Part shown: positions 50,201 through 60,330 of the stretch, piece by piece | Numbering within the stretch: the first letter of the stretch is position 1 | Layout of the letters: each line of letters starts with the position of its first letter | Assembly (NCBI RefSeq): GCF_965638725.1 | Contig: NC_134970.1 | Coordinates: forward strand, 4,345,001 to 4,409,000 | From: Aptenodytes patagonicus | Taxonomy: Eukaryota > Chordata > Aves > Sphenisciformes > Spheniscidae | Length of the DNA stretch: 64,000 nt | Reading direction: 5' to 3' | Program-made: the position numbers and the translations under genes | Notes under the pieces: generated by a model | Told to the model about the DNA's origin: nothing | The model's database searches: none | The model's input: the letters and a program-made list of their open reading frames with translations, nothing else

Positions 50201-51730
50201 TCATTTGCTTTTAACAGCAGCAAGTTTTTTTTCTTATGATCTTCTCTTTTCCCCCTCTGTTGCCCTGAGATAAAGGCTTCTAAATTTGTCCTGTGCTGAA
50301 AACGCAGCTAATCCTGATGGACCTGAATTCGCATCTCCCCCGGAGGAATTGCACTAATTTTTTTCCCTTTGTTCTGCCAGGGGACCTGTCCGTTTCCTAG
50401 TGGAAAAAAAAATTTCACTATTTAGGGCAAGGTTTAGATTCCTGAAACCTGTGTGTTTGTTTGCGAGAAAAGAGGACAGGAGGGAAATAAATGAGAAAAG
50501 CATCATGCTTTTTTTTTTTTCCCCCCTTCCGATATTGTTTTTACAGCAGGCAAGTTTTAATTAAAGAGAGGAACTAGGACACTTGTGCTGTCCAGAAGAT
50601 GCTCTGAGGACACGGTCTTTTTCCACCGGTGTTATATTGGGAGCCCGGAACTGCTCGCCCAGCCCTGCGGAGTTGGGTTGATTGCGGAAAGGCTCCTTAT
50701 GGGCTGCGGGGACTGGGTGGGCTTCAGCGGGTGGGTGCCACTCCTTCCCAGTCGCAGCTCCCCGGGGGTGGTGGGTGGGTTGGGTGCAGCTGTGTCAGGT
50801 GCTGGGTGAAGCCTGCGGCGCCGTCAGGTTGGACGGGGCTGGGGATGGCGGCTGGAGTGTCACCCTGGTTTGGGGGTGCAGGGGGAAAGCTTGTGCATCA
50901 AACTAGGGGAGAGTTTGGGCGATGGTGTGGGGGCAGGAGGGGGACAGAGGTGGCGAGAGGCGAAGCAGGTATGAACTTGGGAGCGGCACGCTGGCAGGAG
51001 GCAGCTGGGCTTCAGGAAGCCGCAAGTGCTCACCTGGGGCAGAAAAATCCAGCGAGAGCCGCCTTGTCCTCACCTGCGGCTTTCCCTGCTCCAGGTAGTG
51101 CCGGATCCCCACGCCTGCCCCAGGCTGGGGGAAGTACTGGCTGAAGGGCGGCTCTTGGGGTGTAGGAGCAGGGGACGGGGACGGAGAGCTGTGGCTCCTG
51201 GTGTCTGGTCCTGCTGCAAAGCGGGGAGGGGGATAAAGCTAAAGGGCGAGAGCAGGACCCCGGCTGTGGGGTCCTGGGGATGGCAGGAGAGGAGCTCGGT
51301 GGGACTGGGACTGGTTGCAGGAGCCGGGGGCCTCAGTTTCCCTCTGCCACGTGCGGGAGGGTGCAGGGGGAGCGGGCACATCCCAGCTGCATTGGCCGCT
51401 TGCTTTTGCTGATGGACGCCGAGTGCGGCTGTGCTCGCTGCCTGGTGCCTTTCCAAGCGAGGAGAGCAAGTTGGAGAGACCCCGACGGGGCCGGCTAGGG
51501 GGGCTCTGTCCTGGGGCGCGGGGTCCCAGCACCCTGGGACGGCGGCTGGCCGTGGGGAGGCGAGACGGGGGGGGGGGAGGGGGAGCCCGCGTGGACGGGA
51601 GCGGCGGCAGCTCCGGCGTCCCCACCCGGGGGCCGCTCGACAGCAGCGGGGTGCGCGGCCCCCCGCACCCCCCCATGCTCCCCCAAGGCGGGAGGCGGGG
51701 AGCGGAGGGTGGGGCCTCTTTTTGGGCATT

Positions 51731-51752
51731 CCCCCCCCCCCCCCCCCCCCCC
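51731..51752. repeat. Homopolymer C22
   Basis: Twenty-two C in a row, about 35 bases upstream of the octamer site. On the minus strand it is a G tract able to form a quadruplex. Confidence 0.9.
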
Positions 51753-51916
51753 AGGCAGCTCCGGTTCTCCTCCCAGGCCAAAAATATTTGCATGCTTTTT
51801 CGAGCAGGACTTCCTGATCGCCCTCCATTGGCTGCAGGTAGAAAGCTCTGCAGAGACGGAGACACGGACAGCCGGACAGACCTCATGCAAACCTCTAATT
51901 GAGCTTCACCCCCTCA

Positions 51917-51963
51917 CCCCCCCCCCCCCCCACCTCCGCCTCCTCCTCCTCCTCCTCCTCCTC
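51917..51963 (+). repeat. C15 run followed by a CTC/TCC trinucleotide repeat
   Basis: A C15 run (51917-51931) leads into about eight CTC units up to 51963. If transcribed, this is part of the ITPR3 5' UTR. Confidence 0.85.
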
Positions 51964-52162
51964 GCTGCACGCCCGCGGCTGCCCGGCTCCCCTGGCTCCC
52001 TTCCTGCACAGCACATGTAAAAGTTGTGCGTGGGGCTCTCGCTGCCGTCCCGCTCCCCTTCGCTGCTCGCAGGGAGCCAGCGAGAGCCGGACTGGGAGAA
52101 GCCCCCCCCCCCGCCCTCCCCCCCGCCCCGGAGCAGGGTTCCCCCCAAGCTCCGCTCGCCCC

Positions 52163-52189
52163 ATGGTGGATTTCGGCACGGGAAGGTGA
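52163..52189 (+). other. Upstream ORF in the ITPR3 5' UTR
   Basis: ATG 52163 has G at +4 (CCCCATGG) and encodes MVDFGTGR before TGA at 52187-52189, 40 bases ahead of the main ATG. If it is in the mRNA it could lower ITPR3 translation, with re-initiation possible. Its presence in the transcript is assumed, not shown. Confidence 0.5.
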
Positions 52190-52229
52190 TTTCGGGAAGA
52201 AGCGGCGCTGCGCCGGGTCGAGGGCAACC

Positions 52230-52318
52230 ATGAATGAGATGTCAAGTTTCCTGCACATCGGGGACATCGTCTCCCTGTACGCCGAGGGCTCCGTCAATGG
52301 CTTCATCAGCACTTTGGG
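52230..52318 (+). CDS. ITPR3: ITPR3 coding exon 1
   Basis: The start ATG is in the context GGCAACCATGA. The exon encodes [20 protein letters not shown] and SVNGFISTL plus two bases of a Gly codon, then donor GTGAGT. The ATG matches the known start of the family, so no upstream start is needed. Confidence 0.96.
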
Positions 52319-55300
52319 GTGAGTGAGACGCTCCCACGCCTGTCCGCCAGCGAGCCCGGTCCCGGGGGCAGCCGGCCGCCTCGGCGGGACGGGACGGGAC
52401 GGGACGGGACGGTGGTGCTGAGCCTGAGCCCGGTGGGAAAAGGGGCCGGAAAGCTCCGGGTGCTGCAGCGAGGATGGGCACAGGTGCTGGGGAGGGGAGG
52501 CTGTGTCCCTCCGGGCTCTCCTCTGGCTCGGGTCGCTATTGGGGGGCAGGATGTGGCCCTGGGGGGACCCTGCAGCCCACCCTCTCCGGCAGCCGTGCCC
52601 GGAAACTGTTTCCCCCCCCATTAGGGGCTGGGGGAGATGAAACGGGCTTAAGCAGCGTGAGGGGTTGGTGTGGTTAGGAAGGGGTTGTGTGTGTGGCTGA
52701 GCGGGATGGCTCAGGCAGCCGGGATCCCTCCTGGGGCACGGGGTGATTAAGTGCTTCCAGCCCTATCTGGTGTAGCTGGAGGCTGCCGTCCCCTGGGACA
52801 GGCAGCGATGGCTCTCGCTGTCCCCCTTCGGGGTCCCACACACCCGGTGGTCCACGAGAATCACTGCAGGGTCACCAACATGTGGGTGCCCATGGCCACC
52901 AAATGCTGCTCAGGGCTGGGGGGACCAGGGCACTGCCAGGTCCAGGCTGAGCCAACTCCTTGCAGCCCCCTGGACACGTCAGCATGGGTGAGGGGATCTC
53001 GCAGCCCAACCTGGGGAGACGAGCGGAGAGCTCAGGGACCTGTCCCTTGTCCCCACTGTTTCCGTGCAAACCAATGGTGCTGCTAAAGCAGCACCTGGGC
53101 AAAGCCAGGCTGACTCCATCCGCTGGCTGCTCGCTCCTGCCGGGAGTGTTTGCCCTGTGGCGCGGGGACAGGCTGTGTCCCCGCCATAGTGAGGGCTCTG
53201 GCGGGGCTGTCGGATGCCCCCGGGCATGGGTGGGTTTTTTCCTTACCCCCAAAGCAGGGACCCAAATCTTGCCTGCAGCCCCAAGCGGGTGGACGTGGGT
53301 CTCTGCCAGCGTGCCTGCCCCATGCTGCGTGTAGGAGAGGCTGAGCTCAGCCAGGAATGCTGACTTGGATGGGATTCCTGAGGCAGGAGCTGCCCGGCTC
53401 TATAATCTGCGATGAATGCACTTGCTCCCACATGCCTATGTATAACCGGAGACGTACATACCTTCGCCTACACGTGTTCGCACACCCACCGCTGGGCACG
53501 CGCAGCCTCTGGGTTAATGCCCACCGAAGCCTTCCTCCAACTGGCTGCGGGATGCTGCCCAGAAATGGGCTGCTGGGTGCAACAGGGTGCAGACCTGGGC
53601 ACAAAATCCCTGTGCATGCAACCATACGGTTTCAGGCAGAAGGTCCTGCACGTGCAGGATGCAGCCTGGCTGTGCCCAACCCTCCCTGGATGCATGGGAG
53701 GACGTCCCCAAGGTCCTTTTTGGAGAGGTCTCGTAGCTGGCCTGTTCTAGTGCCAGAGCTGTCCCGAGGCAGGGGCTGCAGACTCGGCAGCTCAGCACTG
53801 AGCACCCTTCCAGCCTGTCTGTGAAATCAGGTCCAGAGGAGGCTCTGCTGGGACCCAACGCTGGTTATTAGCCCACGCAGCACATCCCAATGGCTCACCG
53901 GGAGCTGAATTAAGAGGTGTTTAGACTCTTTGGAGCTCCGATCCCTTTGCAGCTTTGGCCCCCAGGTCCCCCTTTTTGCCAGGTACTTCTCTAGACTTAC
54001 TTATAAGCATCTGAAAAGCAGGGCTTCCTTGGACACCCTCTTCTCCCAGGCCCCAGCGCGGCTTTTGCTGGGCAGCCCCACTTTCCCAGGGTTCTGCTTT
54101 CTCCGGGTTGTTTCCTGCCCTCTGAAATTCTTTTCCCTTGTGTCCTGAGACCTGAGAGACCCAACCACACCTTCAATCACTCCTGCGATAAGGGACTGGG
54201 TGACTCACTGAGAGTGCTTTTCCCTAGCCCTCCTGCCACAGCTTGGGACCTTATTTAACTCATTTGCAAGGCAGATAGCTCTGCCAGCCCCACACCAGGT
54301 GCTGTGTGCCCGGCTGAGCACCCTGCCGGAAGGGCTCCCTCCATCCTTCCTCGCAGAGGGACTGGTTTTGGCTGTGGGATCGCTGAGGGTCTGCAGCGGG
54401 CTCCTCTGTTTACATGGGATGATATGGCATGTCTCCAGGTGATGGTCACAAGTGTCATGTTAAGGGATGTACCCCAGTGCTGTGACATCCCTGTGCCAGC
54501 GTCCCGGCAGGATGGTGAGCTCCTCCTGAGAGCGCTGCTGGGGTCTCGGGGGTGTCCTGGCTGATGTGGGTGTGAATGTCAACTAAATACCAACCCGGTG
54601 GTGCTTACAGGCGGTGCTGTGGGACACAAAGGGCTCTGTCTGTCTGTGCTCGGGATGCACTGCTGGCGAGAGGCGCAGCGGAGTTTGGAGCCGCTTGCAC
54701 CAAGCTCCTCCGCGGCTGTGTTTGCAAAATGCCCGGAGAGGCTGAGGAAGGGAAGGGGGTCTGCCGAGAGCACGGAGAAGGAGATAGGGTGCCCGCTGGG
54801 GATGCTTCCTCCTGCCTGGCTCTGCAGCAGCTTGTACTTCGCGTTAAACGCATTAACCCCAGTGCTTTGTCACTGGTGGTGTCTGGCCCAGAAGCAAGTG
54901 GGTCTGCGAGCCCCCCTGTTCCAGTGATGGCGTGAAGCCCTGCCCCGGGCTGTGGGGAAATGGGCAGAAAAGGGTCCCAGCTGGGACTAAACCGGCATGC
55001 AGGAGCTTGCCAGCCTCTTGGCGGCTCCACCACAAAAGCACCAGCTTTCCCTTGAGCCCCGGCTGCGTGGGGGTACCTGGAGGCTGGACTGGCTGCTCGC
55101 GCAGCACCGGACTTTCACGATCAATGGGATGCCTCAGCAGGGAAGAAGAATCACGCCCCTTATTAACACTAAGTCTCAATTTATTATCTTTTAAAGTGCT
55201 TTCCTCCTTTTGTACAGGGAACTTGCTGAGGATGATGGAGGGGGTTGGTGGCGGAGGTGGGGGGAGCCCTGCAGCCCCCAACTGAGCCTCTCTGCTCCCA

Positions 55301-58300
55301 GCCCCCTGAATCCCACCGGTGAAGGCCCCTGGGCGCAAACCCTTCCTCCGCACACCCTCTCTGCAGTGGGCGTTTGCTCTTAAGGAGGAAAAACATCCCG
55401 CCGAAGGGTGGGGAGTACTCCTGTGTGCTCAAGCGCTGGGCTAGGTGGGGGAACACTGAGCCAAAATACCCAAACTAGCTAAAATGCTAAAGACAGCCCA
55501 AAAGGAGGAGGTTACTTAAGAAGTCCCATGGGAAGGCAGGGTGAGAGCTGGCTGCTGTAAAGCAGCAGCACCCCAAGGTGTCGGGGGAACCGGGCTGAGG
55601 GCAGCCACGCTGCTGGTCGCATCCCTTGGCTGTGCTGCTCAGCGCCCTGGGAGCAACACAGTCCCTTGGGGGAGATGGGGGGACGGGATGGGTGTGTCGG
55701 AGATGTCAGAAGTGGTTTTGGGGACATGGGAAGGTGCCCAGGAAGAATTTGTGAGATGCAGGGACCCGAGGGTGGTTTGGTCTTCCCTCTTGGCTCAGTT
55801 TGAGGCTACTCCCAGCCGGGACGTGGGGAAGGGCTCTGCAGCGCTGCCCAACTTCGCTGCCTTGGCTTCGCTGCTGCAAATTAAAGGTGTCCGAGGAAAT
55901 GGCAGCTTGAAGCAGTTTGGGACAAAAGCAGCCGCGTGGGTCAGGGATGTGGGGTTGGTGCTGAGCAGCAGCTTTGCCAGGGCATGGCACCGCACCACGG
56001 GGAGCTTTTACGTGCAGCTGCTTTGCTGCTTAGGGACTATTGCTGGTAACTCCTGGGACATCTGTGCTTGGGGAGAGGGAACTTTTGGGACTGGATCTGG
56101 GATGGGGGGAACAGCCGCTGATGTGGGGTGCCCTGTGGGAATCATCCAGGCAAAGCAAAGCAGTGGCCAGGCAGGGAAAGGAGCTCGGAGACCTTGATTT
56201 GGTTCCTGCTCCAGCGTGATGGATGGGGTGATGCTGTGAGCCCTGGGAGACACCACTGTCATGAGTGTCCTCATCTTATCTTGTGTCCCTGATAAGCCAG
56301 CACCAAATGGCCGGAACCAGAGCGGAGTAGAAATGCAGTGTCGGTGCCTGTGCTTGCCAGGGGGATGTGCTGCCCCATCCCTGCCGTCTCTGGGGGGCTC
56401 CCAGGACCCACTGGGGGCTCAGGGACCGGCACTGTGGGCTTGCAGAGGGGAAGGGCCGGTGGCAAACCTGCCTGAATGGCAGTTGGCTGTTTAAGGTGAA
56501 ATAACACCTTTGAGAGCTGTAATTGTGATTGCAGGTGGATTTGCAGGGTGGAGCAGTTCAGGGAAATGCAGCTGGTTAAAGGGTAACTCCAGCTCTGCCG
56601 GGTCAGGACGAACTCGTCTCTGCGGGGAGAAGAAGGATGCGAGGCCAGGAGCGGCTTCCTCCTCCCGGCACTGGGACAGCGGGGGAAAAGCTGCATTTTT
56701 GTGGCTGCCCTGCGTTCACTCACTTTATTTTTATTCCTCCCTGTGGGCTCGGTGCCCATCCTGCACCCCAAGCCAGAGGGGCTGACCTGGCCCCATGCCC
56801 AACAGCGAGCTCTCCTCCTCCCCATCCTTCTCCTCACCTCCAAGGGTTGGTGGCCTTTGTGGTGGGGTGCTCCTGCCTGGGTTGGGGCTCCCCTTCTCCC
56901 AGAGCGCTCCTTCCCCATGTACCCCCGGACCACAGCGTGCCGGGGCTCCCCTCGGCATCGGATGCACCGCGACGTGGCCAGGGAAGACTCTCCTCTTCCC
57001 CAGCCCAGGTTTGCATTGCAGGAGCGGTGCCTCCACGTCAGCCCCAGCTGGCTGCCGTCCCCGGGGAGGCTCGGGGTGTCCAACCGCCACGGATTGCAGC
57101 GCTGGAGAAGCTGCATTTCCCCTGACTTCCCTGCCTCACGCAAGACCAAGTGCGCTGGCCCCAGGCCAGGGAATCACTTTGTGCTTGATATTTTAAAGCA
57201 CGCAGAAAGCCCCACTGGGACCACGGCGATGACTTGCATGGCTTAAAGCTAACCAGATGCTCGCCCGCGCTTTGCTGGGCTGTGGGCAGCAGGCTCATCG
57301 ATGCACAGGATCCGGCCCCTCGTGCTCCCTGGCGGTAATTTGAAAAGGCAAAGCGTGAAGTTTTCATCGGTGCATCCAGCCTGCTGCTTCGCTCAGGATC
57401 TTCCTCCAGGTGCTCGGACACCAACAGTCCATTTTCTCATTAACACCTGAGAAACGAAAGCCGCCCTCCGCGTGCCCGGTGTCCTCCCCGCAGCTCGGCG
57501 TGGCAGCGAGCGCCTGCGCATCCCTGCTGCTCTAATAGCAGAGGGAGCTTTGATTTGCCCCATCCTGCTGCGGTAATGCTGGTTATTAGTGGAAGCGTGT
57601 CCTGGCCCCAGCAGTCACCCAGGTGACTCATGTCTACCCTGTCAGAATCCTTTTATTTTTCAGCAATTTTTAACTGAAGAATGTTAGTCCAGAGTATCAG
57701 TTTAATAAAAATAACACTTTGCATTCCTGCAGAGCGTGTAATCCTAGGATTAAAGATGCTGAAACTGCCTTGAGATCATTAACTAATTAAGACTTCCAGC
57801 CTGGCAGGTCACTATCTCTAATCCTGCCTGGTGGAGTGGTAACGCTGGGCACGGGGAAGTGGCAGGCGAACGCTGCAGGCAGAGCTGCTGTGGGTGGGAG
57901 GCTCTCGTGCTGTTTACTTCGGCACCGAAAATGGGCCACGCAGGTCAGGCTCTTCCTCGGAGACCCCTAGCCATGACAATGGAGGATTTTTATTTTTTAA
58001 AGTGCACAGATGAATTGGGCCCTCTGCTTTTGTAGGCACTGGTGGGAGCTGGGTATGTGCCAAGGGTCAGTGCTTCACTCCATGAGCCTGACCCGTGGGT
58101 TGGTCGGGGCTCGGCCCTTGGTGGTCTTCACTCCCAAGTGCATCGAAAGTGTTTGTTCCTCCCTGTCCCCTATCAAAATAATAGTAATAGAAACCAAAAC
58201 CGCCTACAAGTGGCATCGGGGCTGGGCTGAGGCTTTGCATATCTCCTGTGGGGTGAGACGCGTGGTACAGCCCCTGTCCGCAGCTGCTTCTGCTCTGCTC

Positions 58301-60330
58301 TGTTTTTTCCCCCCTTTACCTCTTTCCCTGCCCTCCCGAGGTTCCGTGCCCCGCAGGAGTTTGGGAACATACCCGACTCCTTCCCTGCTGTCCCGGCCCA
58401 TGGAAAAGGCATTGCGTTTGGGCAGCCCTTGGTTGGGAGCCCGAAACCCCCTGTGCTGCCAACCACGAGTGTTTGCAAAGCCAAGGCAACCCCGTCCGGC
58501 AAACAGCGCACCGTGCGTTTACTTAAACCTCGTCGTTTGGGGTTTTTTTTCAAGAAACTTCTAGGTCTTTGCTAATTGTTTTTAAGCTTTCTGCTGCCAC
58601 CAAAAGTGTTAGAGAAATTGCTTTTCTCTCTTTATTTGAAATCTAAGGTTAATCTCCCCCAACCCCGGGGAACTTTAAAGAGAGCAGGGAGCTGGTGTTC
58701 AGAGCACCCTGCCAGCCCATCCCTCCGCTGCCAAGGACGCAGCAGCGCTGGGGTCCCCGGGGTCCCAATCCATCAGCGTGGAGGCCAAATTCCTCTCTGC
58801 CGAGCTATTGAAAGGAATTTTCCCCTCCTTCGGAGAACAGCTGGGCTGGGGGAAGGAGGCTGGATCTGCGAACGGGATATCTGTCGCTTTTGCCAACTTT
58901 TTGCAGCACAGCGTGTCCATCTCCAGCAATGTTTTGGCTGTTTGGTTTGTTGGGGGGGGTTGAGAGTCCCTTGGGGAGCGGAGGGGGCAGCACGGGCTCC
59001 GCTGTGCCCTTTGCTGCCGTGCCACTTGCACATGCCTCGTTTCTCCAGGCTGCGTCTTCCCTCCTGTCGCAGGGACAGAGCTGCCCCCGCGATGGATGCT
59101 CCCTCCCGGGATGGCGTCGTGGGTGCATTCCTGCATCCACTCGCACACTCACCGGCTACCTGAATTCAGCCTCCACAGGTGGGGACACGCTTCTCACTTC
59201 CTCACCCGGGGCAGGAGCGTAGTTTCTCTCGGTGCATCGCTTCCCAAGGGCTGGGAGAAAGCGGGCGAGCGGGTACAGCCTGTCTCGCTGGAGCGCCGAG
59301 TTCCCTTGAAAGCCTCACGGGGCCATGCAGATGAGCTCTGGGTGGCCCCAGCACCCTGAGCCCTTTGGGTGTTGCTCGTTCCTCCGCACTTTGGAGGCTG
59401 AGCAGAACCTCATGCCAGGTTATACTTCACTGTTCTCGGTAACTTTGAAAAGTAACATCCCATCCATCCCGAAATCGGTCCTTGGCACCCAAGGCCAAAC
59501 CTGCAGGATTTTGCTCAATGCTGGGAGAACAAGGAGGTGGGCAGGAGGGGAGGTGACACAAAGCCCTTCACATCTGATGGGCAGAGCCACCACCTCTGAT
59601 CAGATAATAATTAATAACTGGTTTTGGTGGGCCCCTGCCACCTCCATCTGCAGCAGCTACACCCTCTGTGTCCCGGGGGGGTGAGCTCCCAGCCGGACAA
59701 GAACTGTTGAATGAAAGTTGAACTCATCACATTTTTGCCAGATTAACAGTGAAATAACACCACAGCCAGAGCACCGTGCCGGAGGGTGGATCTGGCTCTG
59801 TCAGGAGCTGGGCAAGGCAGAATTCGCTCCGGCAGGACGCAGGCGTCAGAGCCTCCCGCACGGGTCGCTGAGCAAAGGCCCCGGGAGCGTGGCTGACATG
59901 AAGCATCGTGTTTCTTCGCTGCCGATTTGTATCTGCCGCTGTTTGCCCCAAGGGACCGGGATGAAAAACGCATGTGAAAGAAATGGCGAGTAGTGGCGAA
60001 CAAGGGCCGATGTGTTCGGAGCAAGCGCCCAAGCGCGGCTGCTTGCTCCAGGAGCTGAGTGTTATTATGTTAAATATAGAGTGCAAACGGGTGGGAAACA
60101 GGAGACACAGCTTTTGATGTTGTCGCTTTGGGCCAGGTGACGGTGGTGCATCTGCCCTTGCAGTGCTGTGGTTTGTGGCGAGGCCGCTCCGCTCGCTCGG
60201 GCCCCGCTGTCGTCTTGTTGTTGCTGACACCCTGCTCCTGCTTTTTTGTCCCCGCGCAGGCTGGTGGATGATCGGTGCGTGGTGGAGCCGGCTGCTGGTG
60301 ACCTGGACAATCCACCCAAGAAGTTTCGAG
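52230..60330 (+). CDS. ITPR3: ITPR3, inositol 1,4,5-trisphosphate receptor type 3 (5' part)
   Basis: IP3-gated calcium channel of the endoplasmic reticulum; the full protein has roughly 2,670 residues and forms tetramers. Two coding exons are in the window, 52230-52318 and 60260-60330, giving residues 1-53: [20 protein letters not shown], then [10 protein letters not shown], then [16 protein letters not shown] and NPPKKFR. This is the start of the N-terminal suppressor domain (beta-trefoil), which tunes IP3 affinity and contacts the channel part. The C-terminal remainder lies beyond the right edge. The [22 protein letters not shown] segment and the human-like order BAK1-GGNBP1-ITPR3 favour type 3 over types 1 and 2. 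Introns are GT-AG, with exon junctions after residue 29 (phase 2) and residue 53 (phase 1). The CpG island and an upstream ORF precede the start. Confidence 0.96.
52386..52410 (+). repeat. Microsatellite (GGGAC)5
   Basis: Five exact GGGAC copies directly downstream of the ITPR3 exon 1 donor. It is probably length-variable. Confidence 0.95.
57640..57800. promoter_or_regulatory. Candidate intronic enhancer with homeodomain-type sites
   Basis: An AT-rich block contains the perfect 14-base palindrome TAATCCTAGGATTA (57739-57752), two facing TAATCC sites of the kind bound by OTX/CRX/PITX/GSC-type (K50) homeodomains. A TAATTA site follows at 57784-57789. Composition contrasts with the GC-rich intron around it. 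Enhancer function is inferred. Confidence 0.4.
60260..60330 (+). CDS. ITPR3: ITPR3 coding exon 2
   Basis: Acceptor CCCGCGCAG, donor CGAG|GTGAGA, 71 bases. It encodes (G)[19 protein letters not shown] and KKFR, and ends with the first base of the next codon. The match to the ITPR family start is exact in order and phase. Confidence 0.96.

Larger units (their letters stand above)
36200..51349. other. Region with no recognised gene, upstream of ITPR3
   Basis: Fifteen kilobases read on both strands. Open frames are long only where the sequence is GC-rich, and none has domain-like sequence with matching splice sites. Items noted separately: a 15-base tandem repeat at 39511-39555, two MIR 3' tails near 41.2 and 43.5 kb, a short direct duplication at 43776-43810, and an AT-rich island at 47160-47260. 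Distal ITPR3 control elements may lie here but none can be named. Confidence 0.6.
51350..52640 (+). promoter_or_regulatory. ITPR3: CpG island promoter of ITPR3
   Basis: A GC- and CpG-dense block surrounds the first coding exon of ITPR3. Just upstream there is an octamer ATTTGCAT at 51786-51793 and an inverted CCAAT box (ATTGG) at 51827-51831, both in a short AT-richer gap that may mark the core promoter. The 5' UTR probably starts between about 51.85 and 52.1 kb. It includes C-rich and CTC-repeat stretches and a short upstream ORF. The exact start site is not visible. Confidence 0.65.
52319..60259 (+). other. ITPR3: ITPR3 intron 1
   Basis: A 7.9-kb intron, donor GTGAGT and acceptor CCCGCGCAG. 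It starts inside the CpG island and contains five GGGAC units (52386-52410). An AT-rich, regulatory-looking island lies at 57640-57800. Long antisense frames here are judged spurious. No nested gene was recognised. Confidence 0.9.

Noticed and set aside
51070-51828. 252-codon open frame on the minus strand.
   Set aside because: It crosses the C22 run and the CpG island; Gly/Pro/Arg low complexity from base composition.
51914-52621. 235-codon open frame on the minus strand.
   Set aside because: Antisense to the real ITPR3 exon 1, with polyglycine from the CTC repeat.
56271-57149. 292-codon open frame on the minus strand.
   Set aside because: Within GC-rich ITPR3 intron 1. It has no domains, no splice context and random composition.
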